Notes: generated by a model not told the origin, from the sequence alone. Shown: positions 13,646-21,781, counted from the stretch's first letter. The stretch: 26,637 bases of DNA from JBAZAX01 sp041671765 (GCA_041671765.1 JBAZAX010000021.1:1-26637), one strand, 5' to 3'. Numbers and translations are program-made.

Positions 13646-15883
13646 TTATTGTGTAACCGGAATGAGAATGGGTTGTAACATCCAATCATTAAAATTCTCT
13701 GCCATATGCAAAATTCCATAAAATGTATCTTCGACCATTCCATGTTCAGTTGCAGTAGAGAATGTATAAATAGGTGTAAAACGACAAACCCTGATTTTCC
13801 ATTCAGTACATTCGATGCTACTAGGATCTGTAAACTTTTCACAGACTACACTGTCTTCAAACCTATCCTGTTCTTTTTCGATAACTTCATACCATGGTAT
13901 TGGTTGCAGTCCTAATTGGGTGATATATTTTTCCATTGAGGCATCAACATCTTGGGGGAACATTTTAAGTCCACAACCTGTGTGTTGGTGCCCCCGGAAT
14001 ATTACTTTAATTCCGGTACATTCGGGAGTTTGTAGACTTGGATTGGACGACATTACATTAGGGATATTTTTAATAAAGTCTAGTGCATCGCCTCTTGCAG
14101 AGACGTCTTGGACAATTTGGTTATTTTTTAAATAAAAATCTCCCCACGTAAATCCATTAATGAAGCTATTAAAACTACCGCCGCGGAATTCTAAGCCCTG
14201 TATACTTTCTGAATTAGAAAAAAACTCTTGAGGATTAAAATTTGGTTGCAATCCGCCATGACAGAATTGAGCCAATGTATCTTTATTTGTTCCAAGATAT
14301 ACAGCAAGCGGAAGTCTTTTATATAATTCACTAAATTGTAACAATAATTTGTTTCCATTTTCAATACCGTACTTGGCTTCAAGTTCTTTTTTAAATGCAG
14401 CTTCATTATTTTGAATATTCCATCCTCCATCTGAATTCATTGGATACGATTCATGATTACCTCTAATCAGAAATACTTTTTCCCAACATACTATTTTTAA
14501 ACACATTAAAATGGCAAGAACTTCAGTGCCAAAAAGACCTCTGTCCGTATAATCGCCCAAAAAGACAAACTTGGTATTTTTTTTCATATTATGTAGGGCA
14601 TGATGTAAAATTCTTATCAATGAATGTATACTTCCGTGAAGGTCGCCTATGATATTTACTGAGCTCTCCGGAGAAATAAATTGCTTTTGAAGATATGAAA
14701 CATTGTTACTAACATTAACCCTGTTTTGTTCATCAAAAATTTGTATGCATTTATTTATTAATTCGTATAACTCTTCAAACGAAATTGTAGGTTGCTTGAG
14801 CTTAAATACATCGAGCAACATTGTGTTATGTGGGGGATTCGGAGCTTTTTGTTCTTCGTAGACACAAACATCTTTTGTTATTCGTTTTAATAATTGATGG
14901 AAGTATTTTGCATCAATTGTTAATTGAATTGGATTTTGTAATGGTGCTGACGGATGTACTGATGGTGCGGGTTGTGGGTCCGGGAGCACGGTTTCTGAAA
15001 TCGTTAATCTTTCAATACCTGGTGTTATTACATATTCCGTTTGTGTGGCCGTATCGGTCTTCGAGCTTGATGCTGCTTCTGATTCGATTGGGGCTTGCAG
15101 TTCGTGCAATAAATAATTTTTCGCTAATTTAACACATCTTTGAACTGTTTGAATGTGCTCAAAATCATCATCTTGGGTGTAAAATTCGGGATTCCATTCT
15201 TGAAAAAGACGATCAGCTCTTACAACTACATCTTTTGGTGTAAACCCATCGCAAATACCTAAGACATGTTGTGAAAATTTAATCGGATTGGATGACTGAA
15301 AGTGTTCAATAGTTCTCGATATTAAAATATTCATGATATCGTTTTTTAATGAAGGAAAAGCTCGATATGCGGGGTGAGAGTTGATAATATCTGAATGAGT
15401 TGGCTGAATATCTGTAAGTTTGTTTTTTTGATACTCTGTTTCTTCAAATCGACAACGGTATTTGTCAACTCCGCTCATAATAATACAGTTTAGCATGTGT
15501 GTTTCAGAAATGTTTTGAAAAGTTCTCAGTTGGTCGAGAAAAATTTCTGTGCCTGAATGACCAAAATCATCAGACAATACATTGGTATGGCACTTGGTAA
15601 CTGTAACTTTTTTAAAGTTATCATGAATAGATCCAATATCTATGCTGTTGAAAGCCTCTATAAAAGCTGCCCAGACCTCTTCACCAGCGATTTCCACCTC
15701 AACAAACAGTCGATCTCCCGTGAAATTTTTCAATCTGAGTCTATGCCCAAAAACTACTTGAGCCAATGGTATGGTTTTTGACCTTTGTGCTTTGGGTTTT
15801 TCAATCATAGCCGAAAGTTCGACGATGTTGCTCAAAGCAAGCAAAAATATTGATTTAGTTACAAGATTTTTTAAAAGTTTCAT
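13646..15883 (-). CDS. Exported PPP-type Ser/Thr protein phosphatase, copy 1
   Basis: A 745-residue protein with a signal peptide (MKLLKNLVTKSIFLLALSN, cleavage near ELSA), an N-terminal region of about 300 residues shared with its neighbour (VFGHRLRLKN, SIHDNF, HPAYRAFP), a Pro/Ser/Thr-rich linker (about 265-320) and a C-terminal phosphoprotein phosphatase domain. The metal-binding and catalytic motifs are complete: GDLHG at 413-417, GDYTDRG at 443-449, RGNHE at 474-478, CHGG at 541-544, RGHQH at 630-634, and TFSTATEHG around 707-715 in the place of the family's TIFSAPNY. This is the two-metal family of PP1/PP2A/calcineurin. Dephosphorylation of Ser/Thr-phosphoproteins is the expected activity; a host target outside the cell is inference from the export signal. 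Confidence 0.88.
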   Translation of the reverse strand: MKLLKNLVTKSIFLLALSNIVELSAMIEKPKAQRSKTIPLAQVVFGHRLRLKNFTGDRLFVEVEIAGEEVWAAFIEAFNSIDIGSIHDNFKKVTVTKCHTNVLSDDFGHSGTEIFLDQLRTFQNISETHMLNCIIMSGVDKYRCRFEETEYQKNKLTDIQPTHSDIINSHPAYRAFPSLKNDIMNILISRTIEHFQSSNPIKFSQHVLGICDGFTPKDVVVRADRLFQEWNPEFYTQDDDFEHIQTVQRCVKLAKNYLLHELQAPIESEAASSSKTDTATQTEYVITPGIERLTISETVLPDPQPAPSVHPSAPLQNPIQLTIDAKYFHQLLKRITKDVCVYEEQKAPNPPHNTMLLDVFKLKQPTISFEELYELINKCIQIFDEQNRVNVSNNVSYLQKQFISPESSVNIIGDLHGSIHSLIRILHHALHNMKKNTKFVFLGDYTDRGLFGTEVLAILMCLKIVCWEKVFLIRGNHESYPMNSDGGWNIQNNEAAFKKELEAKYGIENGNKLLLQFSELYKRLPLAVYLGTNKDTLAQFCHGGLQPNFNPQEFFSNSESIQGLEFRGGSFNSFINGFTWGDFYLKNNQIVQDVSARGDALDFIKNIPNVMSSNPSLQTPECTGIKVIFRGHQHTGCGLKMFPQDVDASMEKYITQLGLQPIPWYEVIEKEQDRFEDSVVCEKFTDPSSIECTEWKIRVCRFTPIYTFSTATEHGMVEDTFYGILHMAENFNDWMLQPILIPVTQ

Positions 15884-15913
15884 GTGTTGTGTTTTCCCAT
15901 ATAAAATTGTTAA

Positions 15914-18103
15914 TTATTCGATTGAAATTGGTTGTAGTAGCCAATTGCTAAAATTGTCTGTTGTTTGTAAAATTCCATAAAATGTTTTATTAGTTAATCC
16001 ATGTTCTGTTGCAGTTGAAAATGTAAAGATTGGGATGTAATGATCAATTCTAAGTTTACAAGTAGTGGTCTCATCTCCATATTCATTTTTAACTGTTTCA
16101 TATACCAACCCGTCGCGATTATTTTTTGTGACTTCATTCCATGGCATTGGTTCCAAGCCTAATCCAGACTTATTTTCATATTTATTCATAGATTCATCCG
16201 TTATTCGTGGAAACATTTTTAGCCCACAGCCTGAATGCTGGTGTCCACGAAATATTGCTTTAACTCCGGTAAATTCCGGAGATTTTTGTCCGGAATCGGA
16301 TGATATAACGTTTGGAATATTTCTAATAAAATTCAACCCGGTGCCCCTTCCGGATACGTCTTGAACGATTTGGTTATTTCTTAGATAAAAATCTCCCCAC
16401 ACAAAACCATTAGATTCACTGGTCAAATTGCTTTCACCAAATTCTATTTTCTGTATATTTTCTGAGTTGGATAAAAACTCATTTGGATTAAAATCTGGCT
16501 GAAATCCGCCATGGCAGAATTGAACCCACGTATCTGGATTTGTTCCCAAATATACTGCAAGAGGAAGACGGTTGTATAACTCTTTAAACTGTAATAGCAA
16601 CCTGGTTCCATTTTCAATACCATACTTTGCTTCCAGTTCCGCATTGAAGGATCCGATAAAAATTCCTGATTCATCTTGTCCCCAGCCACCGTGTAAGTTC
16701 ATTCCATAACTCTCATGGTTGCCTCTAAGTAAAAACACTTTGTCCCAAGCTGCCAATTTTAAACACATTAAAAGTGCAAGGACCTCGGTGCCAAAAAGTC
16801 CTCTATCGGTGTAATCGCCTAAAAAAACAAAATTGGTATCATTTTTAACTTTAGTTAAAGTGTTCTCTAAAATTTTCACCAAAGAATGTATGCTTCCGTG
16901 AATATCTCCCACAATTTTGAACTCACTGCCTGGAGTGATAAATTGTTTCTGAATGTATGTATTGTGATCATCAACTCTAATTTTTGTTTGTTCATCATAA
17001 TTTCGTATACATTTGTTAATTAATTCATATAATTCTTCAGCGCTGATTATAGGTTCATCCATTTCAAATACTTCTAATAACCTTGTATTGTAGGCAGGGT
17101 TGCATTTTTTTTGTTCTTCATATGAAGAAGTTGTCTCTTTTACTTTATTTAATAAAAAATAAAAGTAATCTGTCGTAACATATTTTTGTTGTGCTGAATC
17201 CTGAATGCCTGGGAATCGAGAATATGCCGATTGGGATGTGGATGCTTCTTCTTGCTGTACATCTGTTCTTTGGAATTCTGGGTGGGTTGATGCGGCGGCA
17301 GCCTCTTCTAAGCAACCTTCATCTAGGCTCGGGTCTTGAAGGGCTCTGAGTAAAAAACGTCTTGCTGATTTGATATATTCCTGAACTCTTTCAATAATTG
17401 CATAGTTTTCGTCTTGAGAATAAAAAATAGGATTCCACTCCTGCATAAGTCTATCCGCTTTGTTTTGAATATCTTCATATGTGAATACGCTATCAATGCC
17501 CAATACATACTGGTGAAATTTGACCGGATCAAATTTTTGAAAAGCGTCCATGTTCATTTCGCGAATGCACATACGTATGAATTCATTTTTGAAGGCAGGA
17601 AAAGCTTGATATGCCGGATGATCTCCAATTCCTTCTGCTGATAAATTTATAAACGATGAAAGCACATTTTTTTTGCAATCTGCGGGTTCAAAATGAATTT
17701 TATATTCGCCTGACTTTTCGTCTACAATGCAAAAGAGCATTTGAGTTACTGGGATACATAGAAACTGCTTAATTTGATCAATTGGGAGTTCAAATTTGAG
17801 TTCTGGGGTTTGGTATATGGTAATTGTAATTCTAAAAAAATTGTCATGTATGGATCCGAGGTCCATACTATTATCATCTTCTACTATGCCTCCCCAACAA
17901 CTTTCATCCAATTTTTTTACATCAACTCCGATTTGTCTATCGGTACAGTTTTTTAGCCTCAGTCTATGGCCGAAAACTGACTGAACCGATGGGTTTGTTT
18001 CGGCTAATTGTAATAGGGTTTCTTGCTCCATGGCTGAAAGGCCAATGAAGCTTCCCAAAATAAATAAGAATAACGATTTTGTTATAAAATTTTTAAAAAA
18101 CAT
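15914..18103 (-). CDS. Exported PPP-type Ser/Thr protein phosphatase, copy 2
   Basis: A 729-residue paralogue of the next gene, aligned over its full length. ATG 18103 is chosen over the in-frame ATG 18121 because GGAG sits between them at good spacing and the N-terminus then reads MFFKNFITKSLFLFILGS..LSA, a signal peptide. Catalytic motifs are intact: GDIHG at 399-403, GDYTDRG at 429-435, RGNHE at 460-464, CHGG at about 530, RGHQH at about 620. The first 300 residues and the linker (here Glu/Ala/Ser/Gln-rich) differ much more from copy 1 than the phosphatase core does. It is the first gene of the apparent operon, with only 30 bases between the two phosphatase genes. A tandem duplication followed by divergence is the simplest origin. 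Confidence 0.88.
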   Translation of the reverse strand: MFFKNFITKSLFLFILGSFIGLSAMEQETLLQLAETNPSVQSVFGHRLRLKNCTDRQIGVDVKKLDESCWGGIVEDDNSMDLGSIHDNFFRITITIYQTPELKFELPIDQIKQFLCIPVTQMLFCIVDEKSGEYKIHFEPADCKKNVLSSFINLSAEGIGDHPAYQAFPAFKNEFIRMCIREMNMDAFQKFDPVKFHQYVLGIDSVFTYEDIQNKADRLMQEWNPIFYSQDENYAIIERVQEYIKSARRFLLRALQDPSLDEGCLEEAAAASTHPEFQRTDVQQEEASTSQSAYSRFPGIQDSAQQKYVTTDYFYFLLNKVKETTSSYEEQKKCNPAYNTRLLEVFEMDEPIISAEELYELINKCIRNYDEQTKIRVDDHNTYIQKQFITPGSEFKIVGDIHGSIHSLVKILENTLTKVKNDTNFVFLGDYTDRGLFGTEVLALLMCLKLAAWDKVFLLRGNHESYGMNLHGGWGQDESGIFIGSFNAELEAKYGIENGTRLLLQFKELYNRLPLAVYLGTNPDTWVQFCHGGFQPDFNPNEFLSNSENIQKIEFGESNLTSESNGFVWGDFYLRNNQIVQDVSGRGTGLNFIRNIPNVISSDSGQKSPEFTGVKAIFRGHQHSGCGLKMFPRITDESMNKYENKSGLGLEPMPWNEVTKNNRDGLVYETVKNEYGDETTTCKLRIDHYIPIFTFSTATEHGLTNKTFYGILQTTDNFSNWLLQPISIE

Positions 18104-18175
18104 ACAATTTTCTCCATTCATAATAAATAATTGTATTTATTTATTATATTTTCTATTTGTAAAACAATATCTATT

Positions 18176-18204
18176 ATAGTATTAAAATCAAATAGTATTG
18201 TCAA
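18176..18204 (-). promoter_or_regulatory. Promoter of the phosphatase/ankyrin operon
   Basis: On the minus strand a perfect -35 TTGACA (18204-18199), a 17-base spacer and TACTAT (18181-18176). It gives a leader of about 65 bases before ATG 18103 and is the best sigma-70-like promoter in the window. Confidence 0.6.
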
Positions 18205-18207
18205 ACG

Positions 18208-18221
18208 CGCTTTGCAAAGCG
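18208..18221. promoter_or_regulatory. Perfect 14-bp palindrome between divergent effector genes
   Basis: CGCTTTGCAAAGCG is its own reverse complement and stands out in AT-rich sequence. It lies 4 bases upstream of the -35 of the minus-strand promoter and upstream of the AT-rich TATAAATATAAAAT on the plus strand, where a regulator could act on both directions. Operator function is inference. Confidence 0.35.
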
Positions 18222-18263
18222 GAATACGAGTATAAATATAAAATTTCTTTAAACAAGGAAAAA

Positions 18264-18369
18264 ATGACTAAAAATGGTGATCAAATGGTTTTAGATACAA
18301 AAAATAATGTTGGCAATGTTGATTGCAGGTGGTACAAGCCCGGTGATGGGTAACGGCCCGTTTTTTTAA
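18264..18369 (+). pseudogene. Possible broken signal-peptide segment upstream of the CaaX ankyrin gene
   Basis: ATG 18264 has a good AAGGAA site, but its frame closes after 29 codons at 18351-18353. One base later in phase, from ATG 18307, the sequence reads MLAMLIAGGTSPVMGNGPFF and stops at TAA 18367-18369; directly after this stop, in the same frame, comes AIFEGNTERF and then the ankyrin gene. Removing one A from the A6 run at 18299-18304 would join the ATG with the ribosome site to this hydrophobic stretch. So a signal peptide plus the first ankyrin helix seems to be separated from the gene by one frameshift and one stop codon. It could instead be chance. Confidence 0.4.
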
Positions 18370-18399
18370 GCAATATTTGAGGGTAATACAGAGAGATTT

Positions 18400-19152
18400 A
18401 TGTCGTTGCTTGAGTCTATTCCAGCAAATTTGAAAGTTGAATTTATTACTACATTTGTGAGTAAAGAAGGGGATACATTTTTGCATACAGCAGGAAACCA
18501 AGGCAATCCAGATATCATAAGAATCTTACTTGAAACTGTTCCCGAAGTACAAAGATTTGAATATATTATGGCTAAAGGTAATATGAAATTTACAGCATTG
18601 CACTGGTTGGCAATTCATGGACATGCCTCTGGGTTAAGAGTTTTATTGGGGTTTGTTCCGCTAGAACAAAGACTTAGAGTTATTGCCTCCAGGGATTTCG
18701 AGTTAAAGACAGCTCTACACGTTGCTGTTTGGTGTGGCTTTGCAGAGATTGCAAAGATATTGATAGAGGCTGTTCCGGAAGAGTACAGGATTGGGCTTAT
18801 TAATACCCAAGACAGAGCTTACAGAAAAGAAAATATAACAGGTCGGTCAGCATTGGATTATGCCATAATGCGAGAAGATTTTGAGCATGAAGATGTTGCC
18901 AAAGTGTTGCTTTCATTTTTGCCTTCAGAACAACGGGATAAATATTTTATTGATAGAAAAAAACATCGCCTTGCCGAATTGGAAAAGGATAGAGGGTCAT
19001 TTAAAATAACAGTAGGTGGCCGGGAAGAAGAAATATTTGACGAGAGAAAACGGAACCATGATGGTGAAGATGGAGATTCTGGCGCCCCTGCTTCAAAAGT
19101 ACGTGAGGAAGAACAACCAAAAAAATCTGGGTCGAGCTGTAGCGTAATGTAA
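18400..19152 (+). CDS. Ankyrin-repeat protein ending in a CaaX prenylation box
   Basis: A 250-residue protein with about four ankyrin repeats (about 22-46, 61-86, 101-126 and 145-173; diagnostic TALHWLAIHGHASGLRVLL and TALHVAVWCGFAEIAKILI). A charged tail (about 185-240) follows, then KKSGSSCSVM at the very C-terminus. C-S-V-M is a eukaryotic CaaX box; Met in the last place favours farnesylation by host farnesyltransferase, and the two Lys before it are typical. Bacteria do not prenylate CaaX proteins, so this points to action inside a eukaryotic host. Legionella AnkB is the known parallel of an ankyrin effector with a CaaX tail. ATG 18400 has GAGAG upstream but lacks a signal peptide; see the segment at 18264-18369. 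The Sel1 gene follows 75 bases later. Confidence 0.85.
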   Translation: MSLLESIPANLKVEFITTFVSKEGDTFLHTAGNQGNPDIIRILLETVPEVQRFEYIMAKGNMKFTALHWLAIHGHASGLRVLLGFVPLEQRLRVIASRDFELKTALHVAVWCGFAEIAKILIEAVPEEYRIGLINTQDRAYRKENITGRSALDYAIMREDFEHEDVAKVLLSFLPSEQRDKYFIDRKKHRLAELEKDRGSFKITVGGREEEIFDERKRNHDGEDGDSGAPASKVREEEQPKKSGSSCSVM

Positions 19153-19226
19153 TTTGGTATAAAAGATAACAGATAGAATTAAGCATAAGAAGCAGATCAT
19201 TGCGGCATAGTTTTTATGAGGTTTTT

Positions 19227-20492
19227 GTGATTTCAAAGTCGTTGTTTTCAAAAATTACTGTTGTTTATTTTTGTTTGGTGAGTAGTTTTTTTAGCGTTGG
19301 AGCGCAATTTGAACCTTTACGGAGAGAGCGTGTCCCTGAAAATTTCAAAAAATTGCTTAATTTTATGTATAAGTTTGAGGGTAACGAGTGCTGTCCTCTA
19401 TCGTATGTAGATGTCTTTATATTGCTTCAAGCGAGTTCTGAACAGGGAGATAAGATTTCACAAAGTTCTTTAGGCTTTTGCTATGAATGTGGTTTGGGAA
19501 CAGATATAGATTCAGAAAAAGTATTTGAGTGGTATCAAAAATCTGCTGATCAGGGATATGACTTGGCACAGTTGAATCTGGGATACTGTTATTACAATGG
19601 GATTGGGACTGAGAAAGATAATAAAAAGGCATTTGAGTGGTATAAAAAATCTGCGAAACAAGGGCTTTCTTGCGCTCAGCATGAGCTAGGTATATTTTAT
19701 GAGGAAGGGATTGGTACAGAGAAAGATTTAGAAAAGGCATTTGAGTGGTATAAAAGAGCTGCTGATCAGGGAAATTATTTAGCACAGTATTTGGTGGGAT
19801 ATAAATATGAATATGGGGAAGGAACATCTCTGGATCTGGAAAAGGCATTTGAATGGTATAAAAAATCTGCAGAACAGGGATGTGCCTTTGCACAATTTAC
19901 TGTAGGTTATTGGTATAATTGTGGAAAAGGAACAGAGAGAGATTATGCGAAAGCATTTGAGTGGTATCAAAAATCTGCTGATCAGGGCAATGACCTTGCG
20001 CAACATTCTTTAGGCCTTTGCTACCAATATGGAATTGGAGTCAAAGAAAATTTACCAAAAGCTATCAAATTGTATGAAAAGTCTGCAAAACAAGGTTTTT
20101 CTTGCGCGCAATATAATCTTGGCCTTTATTACTTTAACCAGGGTAAATATTTGCCGGCATATGAATGGTTCGAAAAGGCTGCTTGGCAGGGAGATGCTGA
20201 TGCTCAATGTTGGTTGGGATATTTTTATGGGAGTGGAATTGGAGTAGAAAAAAATCCTGATTCAGCATTTGAATGGTATAAAAAATCTGCAGATCAGGGA
20301 CAAGCTGACGCTCAATATAGTCTTGGTCTTTATTATTTTAACCAGAATAAGATTTCGAAGGCACGTGAATGGTTTGAGAAGGCATCTGCGCAGGGGAATT
20401 CGGATGCGCAAGATATGCTGAATAAAAATTATAAAGAGCAAGATAAAGGTCAAACTGTGTCTGTTGTGCAAGATGATGATTCAAAGCTCTAA
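19227..20492 (+). CDS. Exported Sel1-repeat protein
   Basis: A 421-residue protein with an N-terminal hydrophobic signal (ISKSLFSKITVVYFCLVSSFFSVGA) and about ten Sel1-like (TPR-related) repeats filling residues 70-405. Typical units are 36 residues: AQ..LGYCYYNGIGTEKD..KAFEWYKKSA.QG. Repeats 7 and 9 are a 32-residue form in which the GIGTEKD loop is replaced by a shorter NQGK/NQNK turn. Sel1 proteins are protein-protein adaptors and are frequent in intracellular bacteria. The frame opens at TTG 19200, but GTG 19227 is preferred since GAGG stands 5 bases before it. An ATG at 19216 is in another frame and closes at once. Probably cotranscribed with the ankyrin gene upstream. Confidence 0.82.
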   Translation: MISKSLFSKITVVYFCLVSSFFSVGAQFEPLRRERVPENFKKLLNFMYKFEGNECCPLSYVDVFILLQASSEQGDKISQSSLGFCYECGLGTDIDSEKVFEWYQKSADQGYDLAQLNLGYCYYNGIGTEKDNKKAFEWYKKSAKQGLSCAQHELGIFYEEGIGTEKDLEKAFEWYKRAADQGNYLAQYLVGYKYEYGEGTSLDLEKAFEWYKKSAEQGCAFAQFTVGYWYNCGKGTERDYAKAFEWYQKSADQGNDLAQHSLGLCYQYGIGVKENLPKAIKLYEKSAKQGFSCAQYNLGLYYFNQGKYLPAYEWFEKAAWQGDADAQCWLGYFYGSGIGVEKNPDSAFEWYKKSADQGQADAQYSLGLYYFNQNKISKAREWFEKASAQGNSDAQDMLNKNYKEQDKGQTVSVVQDDDSKL

Positions 20493-20525
20493 AATCATCC
20501 TTTAGATAATAAATTTAAATAACAA

Positions 20526-20918
20526 TCAGTTTCCTGAATATCCACCAATATTATTGAAAATTAATGGGTGCATTATTAAGGCAATTTTAAAGGTATCAAA
20601 ACCTTCAGTTTTTAACTTTTCAATAATATTTCTTTGAATTGTAATTACATCCTTTTTATCGAAATAATCATTTGCACCATGCAATATTTTTTCTGTATAA
20701 TATTGTTCCTTATTTTGCCAATACTCAACTGAATATGTTCTTGATCCACGGCCATCAAGCTCAAACCCAAAAAGAAAGCCACAAAACATAACCAATATAT
20801 CAATTATTTGATTAGATGGTATTTCATCATTTAATGCATCATTTAAACGATCTAAACATGTAAATAATCGCTTTTTATGATTTGGGGTTGTATCAATAGC
20901 ATCAACAATCTTTTGCAT
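20526..20918 (-). CDS. Conserved-looking protein of unknown function, start probably frameshifted
   Basis: From ATG 20918 the product is 130 residues (MQKIVDAIDTTPNHKKRL...), without a domain that I recognise. It has a hydrophobic stretch IIDILVMFCGFLFGFEL about residues 38-54. Protein-like sequence continues upstream in the same frame to about 21032 (IIIRTSNGAFFGAEAYQLAGTSNSEKERKEWYLKVVKE) but has no ATG, GTG or TTG. An ATG at 21040 is one base out of phase: inserting a single G after it would give MERIIIRTSNGAFFG and an intact protein of about 169 residues. Either a frameshift has removed the native start, or a non-standard start or sequencing error is involved. It follows the Abi-alpha gene on the same strand and may be its partner. 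Confidence 0.6.
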   Translation of the reverse strand: MQKIVDAIDTTPNHKKRLFTCLDRLNDALNDEIPSNQIIDILVMFCGFLFGFELDGRGSRTYSVEYWQNKEQYYTEKILHGANDYFDKKDVITIQRNIIEKLKTEGFDTFKIALIMHPLIFNNIGGYSGN

Positions 20919-21079
20919 CTCTTTAACAACTTTGAGATACCATTCTTTGCGCTCTTTTTCAGAGTTCGACGTCCCAGCTAACTGGTAAGCTTCTGCTCCA
21001 AAAAAAGCGCCATTGCTCGTTCGAATAATAATTCTTTCATGTATTTATCTTTCAATTAATTAAAATATTATTTTTCTAT

Positions 21080-21781
21080 TTAATTTTTATTCACATCCCA
21101 TCTACACGCTTTTACAAACTCATAGCCCAATGTTGTAAATTCAAAAACTTTTGTAGTTCTAAGCGCAATGTAGAAATTTCCATGTAAAAACCCTCGATCA
21201 GCCGGGGGTTGAAATAGATTTAATCTAAAAATGTTCTCTATTATTAAATCCGATTTTTTTTCAGTTATACCAAATATCTCTTGAATTTTAATTGAAGAAA
21301 ATTGCATATTTTTTCTATTCTGATAGTCAGCTTCTGAGTTTGCTTCATCAAAAACTTTATCTAGTATTGCTACTTCTATCGGAGAAAGCTCATTAAGAAT
21401 AGCACCATAACTGGGTGTGATTTCGTTATTCCCTGTCGCTGCATTTGCAAGTAAATTGGCCCACTTTTTCTGCATGTTAGGATCTTCTTCCAGAGAAGCG
21501 TTTTGAAAAATAGGATACAAAACTTTTAATGGTACCTGTTGTTTTTTCAACCCTGAAGACGCAATTGTTTTTTCAGTTTCTTTGATAATATTTACTTGAT
21601 TTTTAAACCGCCAAAACGCAACGTTATCATTAATTATTCCAACACCATTCTTGATGAAACCAGGAACAATCCCACTCAAAAACTTGCTAACTACCTCTTC
21701 ATCCCCTTGAATGCTGGCCCCAAGAGATTGATCTCCAAATGATGCTTTTACTTTTAATTTTATGTCATCTTTTTTATTCAT
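21080..21781 (-). CDS. Abi-alpha (DUF4393) family protein
   Basis: A 233-residue cytoplasmic protein. The central block with P.K.LYPIFQNASLEED..MQKKWANLLANAATG and PSYGAILNELSPIEVAILDKVF (about residues 85-145) matches my recollection of the Abi-alpha/DUF4393 family, linked to abortive phage infection. The N-terminal 40 residues (KLKVKASFGDQSLGASIQGDEEV) are more variable, and the C-terminal part looks like a winged-helix-type fold (IKIQEIFGITEKKSDLIIENIFRLNLF, then TLGYEFVKAC). AGGGTTAGGC precedes the ATG. The helicase-nuclease gene nearby supports a defence setting. The family name rests on motif memory only, and how such proteins work is not well established. Confidence 0.65.
   Translation of the reverse strand: MNKKDDIKLKVKASFGDQSLGASIQGDEEVVSKFLSGIVPGFIKNGVGIINDNVAFWRFKNQVNIIKETEKTIASSGLKKQQVPLKVLYPIFQNASLEEDPNMQKKWANLLANAATGNNEITPSYGAILNELSPIEVAILDKVFDEANSEADYQNRKNMQFSSIKIQEIFGITEKKSDLIIENIFRLNLFQPPADRGFLHGNFYIALRTTKVFEFTTLGYEFVKACRWDVNKN

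Noticed and set aside
18361..18368. TTTTTTTA as a programmed -1 frameshift site like the retroviral U UUU UUA
   Set aside because: The frame that would read it as TTT TTA has already been closed by TAA at 18351-18353, so no ribosome in the correct phase arrives there.
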